Source of the DNA: Hymenobacter artigasi
Lineage (GTDB): Bacteria > Bacteroidota > Bacteroidia > Cytophagales > Hymenobacteraceae
Direction of reading: 5' to 3'
Assembly (NCBI RefSeq): GCF_012275535.1
Contig: NZ_JAAVTK010000020.1
Span: forward strand, 1-64,000
Length of the DNA stretch: 64,000 bases
In this document: piece after piece, positions 32,110 to 40,401 of the stretch
Layout of the letters: each line of letters starts with the position of its first letter
How positions within the stretch are numbered: position 1 is the stretch's first letter
Made by a program: the position numbers and the translations under genes
Notes under the pieces: model-generated
What the model saw: the letters and a program-made list of their open reading frames with translations, nothing else
Told to the model about the DNA's origin: nothing
The model's database searches: none

Positions 32110-33048
32110 CTACGGCTTCAGCTTCTCCAGCAACTCAAAAAGCCGCGAATTGTATTTCCAGACAAAGAAATACGGCGTTTGCACCGCCCCGAAGCGCACG
32201 CGAATCCGCTCCACGCCCGGCAGCATGCTGCCCTCGAAATCAAAGCAATCCAGGTTCAAAACCTCACTGGCGTAGCGGATGCACTCCCAGGCCAGCAGCA
32301 CGCCCGCGCCGCTGGCCCGCAACGCCGGGTCGTCGCCGGCCAGCAGGAAATATGCCGTGGTAGCATCCCAAATCAAATACGCCACCGAATGCACCCGGTC
32401 CTGCTCATCCACGGCAAAAAACAGCTGCCGGGAGCCCGCCGCCGCCAGCGCCGCATCGAACCGCCGGAACTGCGCGGCCGAATACGGCGCGGGCAGGCCC
32501 TGCCGGGTAAAGCTGAGCATGTTCACGCGGTAGAATTCCTCGAGCGGCAGGTCATGCACCACGCGCATTTTTTGGCGCGCCAGTCGGATGTCGCGCCGGA
32601 TGCCGGTGCCCAGGCCGGCTTCTACCCCTTGCAAATTGCGCAGCTGGTGCAGGCGGTAGGTGTAAAATGTCGTCTGGCGGTATTGCTCCCAGTAAAACGG
32701 CAGCCAGTTGGTGGCAGTAGGATAAAAGTTCTGCTTGAAGGCCGCAAACTCGGGCAGCTGTGCCAGCAGCCGCTTCAGCAGCTCATGCTCTTGGGGCAGC
32801 CGGCCCCGGAACTCGGGCAGTACATATGGCCCCAGCCATTTCACAAAGGGCGGCATGGTGACGTACCGGAACGGGCCTTTCTGCTTGCAGAAATACGGCA
32901 GCGCGGCCACCACGCGGCCTTTTTCCTCGGCCAGCACCACGTCCCAGGTGCCGCCTTCGGCGCAGGCGTCCAGGTACCACGGCTGGCCAAACACCGGCAC
33001 ATCGGGGGCGGTGCGGCAGAAGTCGTGGTAGCGGGCTTTGGCAGACAT
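32110..33048 (-). CDS. FemAB/GNAT-like acyltransferase
   Basis: A 312-residue protein with two GNAT-like halves. The C-terminal half shows FFAVDEQDRVHSVAYLIWD, a strand-helix AYFLLAGDDPALRASGAG (about residue 245), and LNLDCFDFEGSMLPGVERIR (about 280), as in FemAB-like and BioF2-like acetyltransferases. These often transfer amino acids or acyl groups to cell-wall or sugar acceptors. The ATG at 33048 was preferred to an upstream in-frame GTG. It lies 12 bases downstream of the Kazal lipoprotein stop, so the two may be co-transcribed. Confidence 0.75.
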   Translation of the reverse strand: MSAKARYHDFCRTAPDVPVFGQPWYLDACAEGGTWDVVLAEEKGRVVAALPYFCKQKGPFRYVTMPPFVKWLGPYVLPEFRGRLPQEHELLKRLLAQLPEFAAFKQNFYPTATNWLPFYWEQYRQTTFYTYRLHQLRNLQGVEAGLGTGIRRDIRLARQKMRVVHDLPLEEFYRVNMLSFTRQGLPAPYSAAQFRRFDAALAAAGSRQLFFAVDEQDRVHSVAYLIWDATTAYFLLAGDDPALRASGAGVLLAWECIRYASEVLNLDCFDFEGSMLPGVERIRVRFGAVQTPYFFVWKYNSRLFELLEKLKP

Positions 33049-33060
33049 CAACACGAAGGA

Positions 33061-33312
33061 TTATTTAGCCGGAGCCGTGGCACAGGGGCCGGGCGTGGTG
33101 GTGCGCACGCCCGCGTTGGTGGCCACGCAGCGGTTGGTGTAGGTCTTGCCGTCGCAGCCGCACACGGGGTCGTAGTTCATAGGGCAGATGCCCTGCGGGT
33201 CGATTTTGCTCGAATCGATGCAGGCGGCGGCCGTGGCCGTGGGCACGGCGTGGCGCTGGCACGAAGCCGCACCCAGCAGCAGGACCACACCCCAAATCCA
33301 ATGCTTTTTCAT
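33061..33312 (-). CDS. Kazal-type inhibitor-like lipoprotein
   Basis: 83 residues with a lipoprotein signal (lipobox GAASC, Cys18) followed by one Kazal-like domain: CPMNYDPVCGCDGKTYTNRC and ATNAGV, with a final cysteine in PGPC. The cysteine pattern fits Kazal serine-protease inhibitor domains. A bacterial lipidated form could shield the cell surface from proteases; this is inference. The family match is clear from the VCGCDGKTYTNRC core. Confidence 0.85.
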   Translation of the reverse strand: MKKHWIWGVVLLLGAASCQRHAVPTATAAACIDSSKIDPQGICPMNYDPVCGCDGKTYTNRCVATNAGVRTTTPGPCATAPAK

Positions 33313-33490
33313 GGTGCCAGAAAGTAGGAGAGGGGCGAAGCTACACTGCCCGCCCGGGATTTGGCCCGGCCGTAAACCTGGATATTGAGGAATCCGGATG
33401 TCGCCACGGAAAATTTGCCCGTAAGCTCAACCCCGGGCGGAGCCTTTCGTATAGTCAGCCAGAACCAAACGCCGCCGCAAACAAAACGCG

Positions 33491-33498
33491 TAGTTTTG
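33491..33498 (+). promoter_or_regulatory. -7 element of the YtxH-CsbD gene
   Basis: TAGTTTTG matches TAnnTTTG exactly, 63 bases before the ATG, giving a leader of about 56 bases. Confidence 0.6.
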
Positions 33499-33561
33499 AA
33501 TTCGGCCCCGCGCTGCTCTAAACGAACTTTAACCCTCATTCACCCTTCATTACCCTACACC

Positions 33562-33999
33562 ATGTCGTACCAAGAAGAAGACAACAACGCCGGTAAAATC
33601 CTTTTAGCTGCTCTCGCCGGTGCCGGCGCTGGCATTATTGCCGGTATGCTGCTGGCTCCCGATAAAGGTTCGGCCACCCGCGAAAACTGGAAAGGCGCTG
33701 CCACCAAGTACAGCGGCCAGCTCGGCGAGCAAGCTACCAAGCTGGGTTCCGACCTCGAAAATAAATTCAAAGAATACGCCGGCAAGCTGGAGGACATGGG
33801 CGTAACCCTGCCCGGCAGCAGCCTGAAAATGAAAGGCAACTGGGACGACGTCAAAGGCAAGCTGAAGCAGCAGTACGCGCAGCTGACCGACGAGGACCTG
33901 ACCTACGCCGAAGGCAAAGGCGACGAGCTGGTGGGCAAACTGCAGGACAAGCTCGGCAAAGGAAAAGCCGAAATCACCAAAATGCTGAACGACATGTAA
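33562..33999 (+). CDS. YtxH-CsbD fusion, stress-type protein
   Basis: 145 residues. The N-terminal part is a YtxH-like glycine-rich helix (ILLAALAGAGAGIIAGMLLAPDKG, about 12-36) followed by an amphipathic helical stretch. The C-terminal half (about 92-145) is a CsbD-like domain, MKGNWDDVKGKLKQQYAQLT then DLTYAEGKGDELVGKLQDKL. Both families are general-stress proteins of unknown mechanism, normally encoded separately. A terminator follows and another YtxH gene lies 124 bases downstream. Confidence 0.82.
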   Translation: MSYQEEDNNAGKILLAALAGAGAGIIAGMLLAPDKGSATRENWKGAATKYSGQLGEQATKLGSDLENKFKEYAGKLEDMGVTLPGSSLKMKGNWDDVKGKLKQQYAQLTDEDLTYAEGKGDELVGKLQDKLGKGKAEITKMLNDM

Positions 34000-34022
34000 T
34001 CCGGCTTCCAGCCCGATTATTT

Positions 34023-34056
34023 AAAGCTCCGCGCCGCAAGGTGCGGAGCTTTTTTG
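34023..34056 (+). terminator. Rho-independent terminator
   Basis: AAAGCTCCGC (34023-34032) pairs with GCGGAGCTTT (34043-34052), followed by a T run. Confidence 0.88.
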
Positions 34057-34123
34057 TGGCCCAACCAGCCGGGCTGCTTTCCCGTTAGTAAATAATCAGA
34101 TTTCTCCATTTTCCTGCAAACCC

Positions 34124-34486
34124 ATGAAAGACGACAAAGGCAAAGTCATTTTCTCGCTCATCGCCGGGGCTACCGCCGGCATCGTGGCCGGCCTGCTGCT
34201 GGCCCCCGAAACCGGCGACGATGCCCGCTCCAACCTGCGCAAGTCGGCCACCAAGTTTGGCGGCGACCTCAGCAAGCTGGTAAAGGACACCCTGGCCAAA
34301 GCACAGGGCCAGGCCCCTTCCGACCACCCGACCCCTGACGGTGCCGTGAGCGAAGACAAACAGGCCGCCGACCGCCTCCTGCAAGGTCTGGGAACCGGTA
34401 CGCCTTCCACGGCCCACACCCACAACGAGGACAACCCCGATTACGACGGCTTCGGCGATGATACCCGCCACCGGCCCAACGCTTAA
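34124..34486 (+). CDS. YtxH domain protein
   Basis: 120 residues with a YtxH glycine-zipper membrane helix (VIFSLIAGATAGIVAGLLLAPETG, about 8-31), a short helix with DARSNLRKSATKFGGDL, and a polar, acidic, disordered tail. YtxH proteins are stress-related membrane-associated proteins. It probably acts with the upstream YtxH-CsbD protein. Confidence 0.8.
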   Translation: MKDDKGKVIFSLIAGATAGIVAGLLLAPETGDDARSNLRKSATKFGGDLSKLVKDTLAKAQGQAPSDHPTPDGAVSEDKQAADRLLQGLGTGTPSTAHTHNEDNPDYDGFGDDTRHRPNA

Positions 34487-34714
34487 GGGCGTAGCGATAG
34501 AGAAATTTTTTTCTCTGTCATTGTAACCTAAGGCCATATCACTTCGTAAAACCCCTTACAATCGCCTTGAAAGAAGGCCGAAAATATTGCCAGCAAAATT
34601 GCCGGACGTAGGAGCTTCTACCGACATTGGTTAAACAACTCGGTAGCAAAATCAGACATCCCATCGCAAGCTTCTGCCAAGAAAAGCGGTTTGAAGGGTA
34701 GGGAGATTGTAAAA
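34487..34714. other. Intergenic stretch after the YtxH gene
   Basis: No gene seen. It holds a weak A/T stem (AGAGAA with TTCTCT, 34499-34516) just after the YtxH stop, which may serve as terminator, and a small GTAGGAGCTTCTAC hairpin near 34607. Confidence 0.5.
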
Positions 34715-34750
34715 GAAAAGCCCCGCACGATATTTCGTGTGGGGCTTTTC
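34715..34750 (-). terminator. Terminator hairpin beyond lysS
   Basis: GAAAAGCCCCGCACGA (34715-34730) pairs with 34735-34750 with one G-U type pair. It lies past the family A element downstream of lysS and can also stop plus-strand transcripts. Confidence 0.75.
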
Positions 34751-34765
34751 CGATTTTAGGGCTGT

Positions 34766-34856
34766 CCTGTTATCCTAAGCGGAGCGAAGGACATTATCAC
34801 ATTAGAACAAATCATTCTGACGTGATAAGGTCCTTCGCTCCGCTCAGGATGACAGA
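34766..34856. repeat. Family A inverted repeat, copy 4
   Basis: Arms 34766-34800 and 34822-34856 pair with about four mismatches, one of the more decayed copies. The right edge is five bases from the lysS stop codon. Confidence 0.85.
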
Positions 34857-34861
34857 CGGGC

Positions 34862-36412
34862 TTACTTCTCCTCGTGCTTCTCTTTCTGCACGTTCTCCGG
34901 CTTCATCTGCGGGAAAAACAGCACGTCCTGAATCGACGGGGAGTTGGTCATAATCATGCTCAGGCGGTCGATGCCGATGCCCAGGCCGGCCGTAGGCGGC
35001 ATGCCGTATTCCAGGGCGCGCAGGAAATCCTCGTCGAGCACCATGGCTTCGGTGTCGCCGCGCTTGCCCAACTCCAGCTGGTCTTCGAAGCGCTGGCGCT
35101 GGTCGATTGGGTCATTAAGCTCGGAGAAGGCGTTGCAGATTTCCTTGCCGTTGCACACGGCCTCGAAACGCTCTACCAGGCCCGGACGGTCGCGGTGCTT
35201 CTTGGCCAGCGGCGACATTTCCACCGGGTAATCGGTGATGAAGGTGGGCTGGATGAGCTTGGGCTCGACATGCTCGCCAAAAATCTCGTCGATGAGCTTG
35301 GACTTGCCCATGCTGGGGTCTACGTGCACGTTCAGCTCCTGGGCGGTGGCGCGCAGGGCGGCTTCGTCCATCTCGCCAATGGCTTTGCCGGTGTACTTCT
35401 CAATGGCCTCGAACATGGTGTAGCGCTGCCAGGGCCGCTGGAAATTGATGACGTTCGGGCCCACCTGCACTTCGGTTTTGCCGTGCAGGGCCATGGCCAC
35501 GCGCTCCACCATTTCTTCCACCAGGTCCATCATCCAGGCGTAGTCCTTGTAGGCCACGTACAGCTCCATCTGGGTGAACTCGGGGTTGTGGAAGCGCGAC
35601 ATGCCTTCGTTGCGGAAGTCCTTGCTGAACTCGTACACGCCATCGAAACCGCCCACAATCAGGCGCTTGAGGTACAGCTCGTTGGCAATGCGCAGGTACA
35701 GCGTCATGTCCAGCGTGTTGTGGTGCGTGGTGAAAGGGCGAGCCGCCGCACCGCCGTACAGCGGCTGCAGAATCGGGGTTTCCACTTCCAGGTAGCCCTT
35801 GTCGTTCAGGAAATTGCGCATCGACTGCACCAGCTGGGTGCGCTTGATGAAGGTGTCGCGCACGGCAGGGTTCACGGCCAGGTCCACGTAGCGCTGGCGG
35901 TAGCGCTGCTCGGGGTCGGTAAAGGCGTCGTAGGTCACGATTTCGCCGGTGGCCTCGTCCTTCTGGGTTTTCACCACGGGCAGCGGGCGCAGGGCTTTCG
36001 AAAGCAGTTTCAGCTCCGTGACGTGCACGGAAGTTTCGCCCACCTGCGTTTTAAATACGTGGCCTTTCACACTGATGAAGTCGCCCAAATCGAGCAGCTT
36101 CTTGAACACCACGTTGTACAGCGTCTTGTCTTCGCCGGGGCAGATTTCGTCCCGGTTGATGTAGAGCTGAATGCGGCCCGTGGTGTCCATCAGCTCGGCG
36201 AACGAGGCCTTGCCCATCACCCGCGACGACATCAGACGCCCGGCCAGCGTCACGTCCTGAAAATTATTCAGCTCAACGTGATAGTTGTCGTGGATTTCCT
36301 TGGCGTAAAACGTCACGTCCACCAGGGCCGATGGGTATGCTTCAATGCCCAGCTTTTCCAGCTCTTCGAGTTTCTGACGGCGCAGGATTTCTTGTTCGCT
36401 AAGGTGTTGCAT
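34862..36412 (-). CDS. lysS: Lysyl-tRNA synthetase, class II
   Basis: Charges tRNA-Lys. The 516-residue product has the N-terminal OB fold (about 55-150, TLAGRLMSSRVMGKASFAEL) and the class II core: motif 1 near 205-235 (YLEVETPILQP), motif 2 FRNEGMSRFHNPEFTQMEL near 275-293, and motif 3 GLGIGIDRLSMIMTN near 480-494. It is full length. A minus-strand TACTTTTG promoter at 36538-36545 gives a leader of about 120 bases, which contains one arm of an inverted repeat just upstream of the start. Confidence 0.96.
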   Translation of the reverse strand: MQHLSEQEILRRQKLEELEKLGIEAYPSALVDVTFYAKEIHDNYHVELNNFQDVTLAGRLMSSRVMGKASFAELMDTTGRIQLYINRDEICPGEDKTLYNVVFKKLLDLGDFISVKGHVFKTQVGETSVHVTELKLLSKALRPLPVVKTQKDEATGEIVTYDAFTDPEQRYRQRYVDLAVNPAVRDTFIKRTQLVQSMRNFLNDKGYLEVETPILQPLYGGAAARPFTTHHNTLDMTLYLRIANELYLKRLIVGGFDGVYEFSKDFRNEGMSRFHNPEFTQMELYVAYKDYAWMMDLVEEMVERVAMALHGKTEVQVGPNVINFQRPWQRYTMFEAIEKYTGKAIGEMDEAALRATAQELNVHVDPSMGKSKLIDEIFGEHVEPKLIQPTFITDYPVEMSPLAKKHRDRPGLVERFEAVCNGKEICNAFSELNDPIDQRQRFEDQLELGKRGDTEAMVLDEDFLRALEYGMPPTAGLGIGIDRLSMIMTNSPSIQDVLFFPQMKPENVQKEKHEEK

Positions 36413-36537
36413 AAATTATCTGAACCACGGATTCACTCGGATTTTTCGAATTCCACGGATTTTGTGGACGATTCAGGCGAGCCAATCGGAACACCTAGAA
36501 GCCAAGTGCTCAGACGCGGTAAGTAAAAAGTGAACCA

Positions 36538-36545
36538 CAAAAGTA
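36538..36545 (-). promoter_or_regulatory. lysS promoter (-7 element)
   Basis: On the minus strand the sequence is TACTTTTG, an exact TAnnTTTG, immediately after the terminator of the preceding gene. Confidence 0.65.
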
Positions 36546-36554
36546 CGGCACGAA

Positions 36555-36582
36555 AAAGCCGCTCCGAAACCGGAGCGGCTTT
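36555..36582 (-). terminator. Terminator of the 362-residue protein gene
   Basis: AAAGCCGCTCCG (36555-36566) pairs perfectly with 36571-36582. On the minus strand it is followed by a run of T. Confidence 0.85.
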
Positions 36583-36657
36583 CCGTTCACAAAATCTGTG
36601 GAATCCGAAAATTCCGGGCGAAACAAGGGATGGCGCAACCAATCCGTGGTTGATACA

Positions 36658-37746
36658 CTAAGCGGCCATGCGGTAGTGCGGGGCCTCTGTAGCCAGCGCC
36701 GGGGCGCTCGGCGGGGTAGGGGCCAGCACCGGCTCTACGCGGGTGCGCAGCCGCTCCTGCACGAAGCCAGCCTGCAGATGCAACGGCAGCTCGGCCACCA
36801 GCTGGCGGTAGCGCTCCAGGCCCAGGGCCTTGGCCACGTAGGTTTCGTGCACGCCGTTGAGGTAGCTCACAATGTTGAGCAGCGAGGCGTGGAAGAGGCG
36901 GAAATCAATGTCGGCCTCCACGTAGCGCTCAATCTCGCGGCTGGTTTGCGAAATGCGCAGGCGGCCCAGCAGGTCGAAGATGGTGGTGTAGCCCAGCCGC
37001 CAGGTAATCTGCTGCCAGTGCGCGGCCGTCCATTTATCCAGCGGGCGGCCGGTTTTCTGGCTGCGGATGGCCGTGTTGGGATTGGTCTGCACCTGGGCAC
37101 GGGTCCACTGCGCCTGCATCTTGCGGGTGGTGCGCAGGAACTGGCCTACCTGCGCCTGTGCGTCAATCTCCTTGCTGGCAATGTGCAGCCCGGCCTTGTA
37201 GCCGGCCAGCGGCAGGCGGTGAATGCTGAAATCGCCATAAGCCCCGGCCGCATAGAACGACACCGGGCGCGGGTAAGCATTCTTCACCACCAGCCGGCCC
37301 ACCTCGCGGCGCATCAACTGGCCATTGTTCGAGCGCACGCCGGTAGTGTACAGAAAGGCCTGCAGCCCCGACCAGATGGCGTGGTAAGCCTGCGGAAACG
37401 TCCAGTGCAGGGCATTGCGCAGGAAGTTCTCGTCGCCCAGCTCGGCCGTGGCCCGCAGGGCGTACTCGGTGCTCCAGCTGGTGTGCAGCATCTTGGTGAG
37501 CGCGGCCACGTCGGCGTCGGTCAGCTCAGCCTGGTGGCTGCGGAAAAACGGTAGGTTCTGCAAGCCGCCGAGGGCATCATCGTTTTCCTGAATGTGATAG
37601 TTGATAGCGAAGAAATAGTTGAGGAAAACCTGCGCCGGAATAGACTTGCGCCAGGTTTCGTCAGCTAGCTTCTGCTGTTGCTCATCGGCGATAGCGGCTA
37701 CCGGCGGGTTGAGCGGGATAATGCGGGTTTCCTCTTGAGTCGTCAT
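36658..37746 (-). CDS. Uncharacterised 362-residue protein
   Basis: I do not recognise the family. It has no signal peptide and is predicted to be mostly helical, rich in aromatic residues and arginine. Notable blocks are FLNYFFAINYHIQEND near 40-56, a motif-like LGYTTIFDLLGRLRISQT near 250, IDFRLFHASLLNIVSYLNGV near 275, and a proline/alanine-rich tail. The all-helical pattern could be a HEPN-like or structural fold, but nothing supports a catalytic site. It has its own terminator. Confidence 0.6.
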   Translation of the reverse strand: MTTQEETRIIPLNPPVAAIADEQQQKLADETWRKSIPAQVFLNYFFAINYHIQENDDALGGLQNLPFFRSHQAELTDADVAALTKMLHTSWSTEYALRATAELGDENFLRNALHWTFPQAYHAIWSGLQAFLYTTGVRSNNGQLMRREVGRLVVKNAYPRPVSFYAAGAYGDFSIHRLPLAGYKAGLHIASKEIDAQAQVGQFLRTTRKMQAQWTRAQVQTNPNTAIRSQKTGRPLDKWTAAHWQQITWRLGYTTIFDLLGRLRISQTSREIERYVEADIDFRLFHASLLNIVSYLNGVHETYVAKALGLERYRQLVAELPLHLQAGFVQERLRTRVEPVLAPTPPSAPALATEAPHYRMAA

Positions 37747-37924
37747 GCTAAGTAAACAGCAGAGGGCAGGTTTTTAGTTGCCTGATTGCTAATTTTTTTG
37801 ACAAATTTTACTAACTAAATAAGTATTGTTAATCAAACAGTTATGTTGTTGCCTTGACGATTGTTGGCATTAGTAACTGAAAGGCGATTTGCTAATGAGT
37901 TGAAAGACTGCGAAAGCCATAAAA
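37747..37924. other. AT-rich upstream region of the unknown gene
   Basis: No gene seen. It is AT-rich with scattered TTGTT/AACAA words; no exact TAnnTTTG on the minus strand was found. Confidence 0.5.
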
Positions 37925-37955
37925 AATGCCCCGACTCAACCAGAGCCGGGGCATT
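37925..37955 (-). terminator. Terminator of the tail-specific protease gene
   Basis: AATGCCCCG (37925-37933) pairs with CGGGGCATT (37947-37955), with a T run on the minus strand. Confidence 0.8.
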
Positions 37956-37989
37956 CTCAATCAGCGAAATCACGGTTAATCCGCGAAAA

Positions 37990-40158
37990 TCAGTGATTTA
38001 TTTCGTCCTGAATCACCGCCACAGCTTCGCCGATAGTGATGTCCTTCTTCAGGCTCTTGGTGAAGCGGGCGGCCCGGTTCACCTTCACCGTGTCGCCACC
38101 CACGGCGCGCACGTCGGCGGCCAGGGGCGAGAAGGCCAGGGCAGTGTTGGTCTTTTGGGCAGCCTCGTAGCGGTCCGAAATGGCTTTCGATTCCTGCTGC
38201 TCGGCGCGGTAGGTGCTTAGCTTGAGCGAAACCGTGGTTTCGTCCTTGCGCTTACGCATGCTCTTCACCATCTCGTCCATCACCTTAAAGCTGGAGTTGG
38301 TCGCCACGCGGGCCTTGCTGCTGGCGCGGAGCTTATCGAGGGCAGGCGGGGCATCCCAGGTGCGGTAGCGGGCGGGCTGAATCTCATCCCACTTCAGCGG
38401 GTAGTCCGACTCTTTTTCGCCCTCATCGAGGTAGGAGTACAGGTCCGGCACCACAATATCGGAGGCCACGCCTTTGAACTGGGTCGAGCCGCCGTTTACG
38501 CGGTAGAATTTCTGGGTGGTGAGTTTGAGCGAGCCAATCGGCTTCACGCTGTTCAGCTCCGAAGGCAGGGCTTCATCGAGGTCGAAGATGCGCTGCACCG
38601 TTCCCTTGCCATACGTGCTGGTCGAGCCCATAATCACGCCCCGGTGGTAGTCCTGGATGGCGGCGGCCAGAATCTCGGAGGCCGAGGCGCTGTACTTGTT
38701 CACCAGCAGCACCAGCGGGCCGCTGTACTGCACGCGGGGGTCATTATCGGTCAGCACCTGGGTGTGGCCCTGGCCGTCGCGTACCTGCACCATGGGGCCG
38801 CTGGGCATAAACAGGCCGGCCATCGAAACAGCGTCACTCAGCGAGCCGCCGCCGTTGAAGCGCAGGTCCATCACGATGCCTTTCACGCCTTCGGCGTTGA
38901 GTTTGGCCAGCTCTTTCTTCACGTCATCCGACGAGCTCCGGCCGCCGTTGTCGTTGAAATCAGCATAGAAGCCGGGCAGGCGCAGGTAGCCAATTTTCTG
39001 GCCCCTCTCAGTGATGATAGAAGACTGCGCGTACTTTTCATCCACCACCACTACGTCGCGGATAATTGGGATAATCTTGGTGCTGCCATCCGGCTTTTTC
39101 ACCGTCATGCGCACTTCCGAGCCTTTTTTGCCCCGAATCAGGGTCACCGCTTTCGCCGTGTGCCAGCCCTCGATGCTCACCGGCTCGGCCGCGCCCTGGG
39201 CCACGCGCAGAATAGCATCGCCCTTTTTCAAGTCGCCCTGCCGGGCCGAAGCCGAGCCGGGAATAATTTCCTCAATGTAAATCAGGCCGTCCTTCTCGCG
39301 CAGCGTAGCGCCGATGCCTTCAAAGCGGCCGGTCATTTCGTAGTCGAAATCCTCCTTGGCTTTAGGGGCGAAGTATTCGGTGTGCGGGTCGTAGGTATTG
39401 GCAATGGTATTGGCATAGGTCGCCAGGCGCTCATTGGCATCGGTGTCGTTGATTTCCTCGAACTGGTCGTCGTAGTACTTCAGCACGCGCTTGCGGGCTT
39501 CAGCTTCCATTTGGACGGGCGTGCGCACGGGCTCGGCAGCGGTGGGGGCTGAGGCATTTGCGGCAGCGGGGGCGGCAGTAGCAGCGCTGGGCTTGGCCTC
39601 CTTGGCCTTGTCCTGGGCTTCCATCATTTCCGAAACCCGGCTCAGGGTTTCGTACTTCAGCAGCTTGCGCCACAGCTCGCGCTGGGCCGCTTTGTCGGCG
39701 GGAAAGGCGGCTTTCTCGAAATCGGTCTGGAAGGTTTCATCCGTCGTAAAGTCAAACGGCTTGGCCAGAATGTCGCGGTACAGGCCCTGCATTTCCTTGG
39801 TGCGCTCAGTCATCAGCTTGGTACTGAGGTCGAGAAACTCATGGGTGCCGCTTTTTACTTCGTCATCAATCCGGGTTTGGTAGGGGCGCAGCTGCTCAAT
39901 ATCGGTCGCGAGCAGAAACTGCTTGCGGTAGTCCAGGTGCTTGAGGTACAGGTCGAAAACCCGTTTCGAGAAGTTGTCGTCAACTTTTTCGGGCTGATAA
40001 TGCTGCGACGAAAGGCCACTCAGCATGAGGCCAATCAGCACCTGGTCCTTGCTCGGTACTGCCGAGTCGGACCGGCGGAACAGCCGGTAGGATGCCAGAA
40101 CAAACACGGCTGCCACCAAAAAGGCATACAGGCCGACCTTCAAGCGAGGAAAAGACAT
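37990..40158 (-). CDS. Tail-specific protease (S41, Prc-like)
   Basis: Periplasmic serine protease that degrades proteins from the C-terminus. The 722-residue product has an N-terminal anchor (KVGLYAFLVAAVFVLASYRL, about 7-26), a helical N-terminal domain, a PDZ domain about 270-370 (GRFEGIGATLREKDGLIYIE), and the S41 core. The core carries GIVMDLRFNGGGSLSDAV, the nucleophile region NKYSASASEILAAAI, and lysine in STYGKGTVQ. A C-terminal DUF3340-like domain follows. The ATG at 40158 was chosen to start at the anchor; an upstream in-frame start at 40287 would add 43 unlikely residues. A perfect minus-strand promoter lies at 40188-40195. Confidence 0.92.
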   Translation of the reverse strand: MSFPRLKVGLYAFLVAAVFVLASYRLFRRSDSAVPSKDQVLIGLMLSGLSSQHYQPEKVDDNFSKRVFDLYLKHLDYRKQFLLATDIEQLRPYQTRIDDEVKSGTHEFLDLSTKLMTERTKEMQGLYRDILAKPFDFTTDETFQTDFEKAAFPADKAAQRELWRKLLKYETLSRVSEMMEAQDKAKEAKPSAATAAPAAANASAPTAAEPVRTPVQMEAEARKRVLKYYDDQFEEINDTDANERLATYANTIANTYDPHTEYFAPKAKEDFDYEMTGRFEGIGATLREKDGLIYIEEIIPGSASARQGDLKKGDAILRVAQGAAEPVSIEGWHTAKAVTLIRGKKGSEVRMTVKKPDGSTKIIPIIRDVVVVDEKYAQSSIITERGQKIGYLRLPGFYADFNDNGGRSSSDDVKKELAKLNAEGVKGIVMDLRFNGGGSLSDAVSMAGLFMPSGPMVQVRDGQGHTQVLTDNDPRVQYSGPLVLLVNKYSASASEILAAAIQDYHRGVIMGSTSTYGKGTVQRIFDLDEALPSELNSVKPIGSLKLTTQKFYRVNGGSTQFKGVASDIVVPDLYSYLDEGEKESDYPLKWDEIQPARYRTWDAPPALDKLRASSKARVATNSSFKVMDEMVKSMRKRKDETTVSLKLSTYRAEQQESKAISDRYEAAQKTNTALAFSPLAADVRAVGGDTVKVNRAARFTKSLKKDITIGEAVAVIQDEINH

Positions 40159-40187
40159 TGGCAAGAAAATAAAACGAGGATGAAAAT

Positions 40188-40195
40188 CAAATATA
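40188..40195 (-). promoter_or_regulatory. -7 element of the tail-specific protease gene
   Basis: On the minus strand TATATTTG matches TAnnTTTG exactly, 30 bases upstream of the ATG at 40158. Confidence 0.65.
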
Positions 40196-40336
40196 CGGAG
40201 ATTGCCAGGCAACGCGGGCACCAAACCGCTGCCGCAAAAACGCCTGCGCGGTGGGAATAAGTGCCCGGTTTTACAAATGGCTGCCAATAAGCAACTACTA
40301 ATCTACAAACCCCTCAAATTGACTGAAGGTTGCAAT

Positions 40337-40370
40337 AAAAAAGCCTTTCCCAGACGGGAAAGGCTTTTTT
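40337..40370 (-). terminator. Terminator of the glycine-zipper stress protein gene
   Basis: AAAAAAGCCTTTCCC (40337-40351) pairs perfectly with 40356-40370; T run on both strands. Confidence 0.9.
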
Positions 40371-40401
40371 GATGACTAACAGGCCGGAACCTGCGACGAG
40401 A

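Larger units (their letters stand above)
36421..36651. repeat. Nested inverted repeat enclosing a terminator and the lysS promoter
   Basis: Outer words AACCACGGATT (36423-36433) and AATCCGTGGTT (36641-36651) pair. The main arms 36441-36466 and 36588-36613 pair with about three mismatches. The loop contains the terminator of the upstream gene and the lysS -7 element. Confidence 0.8.
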
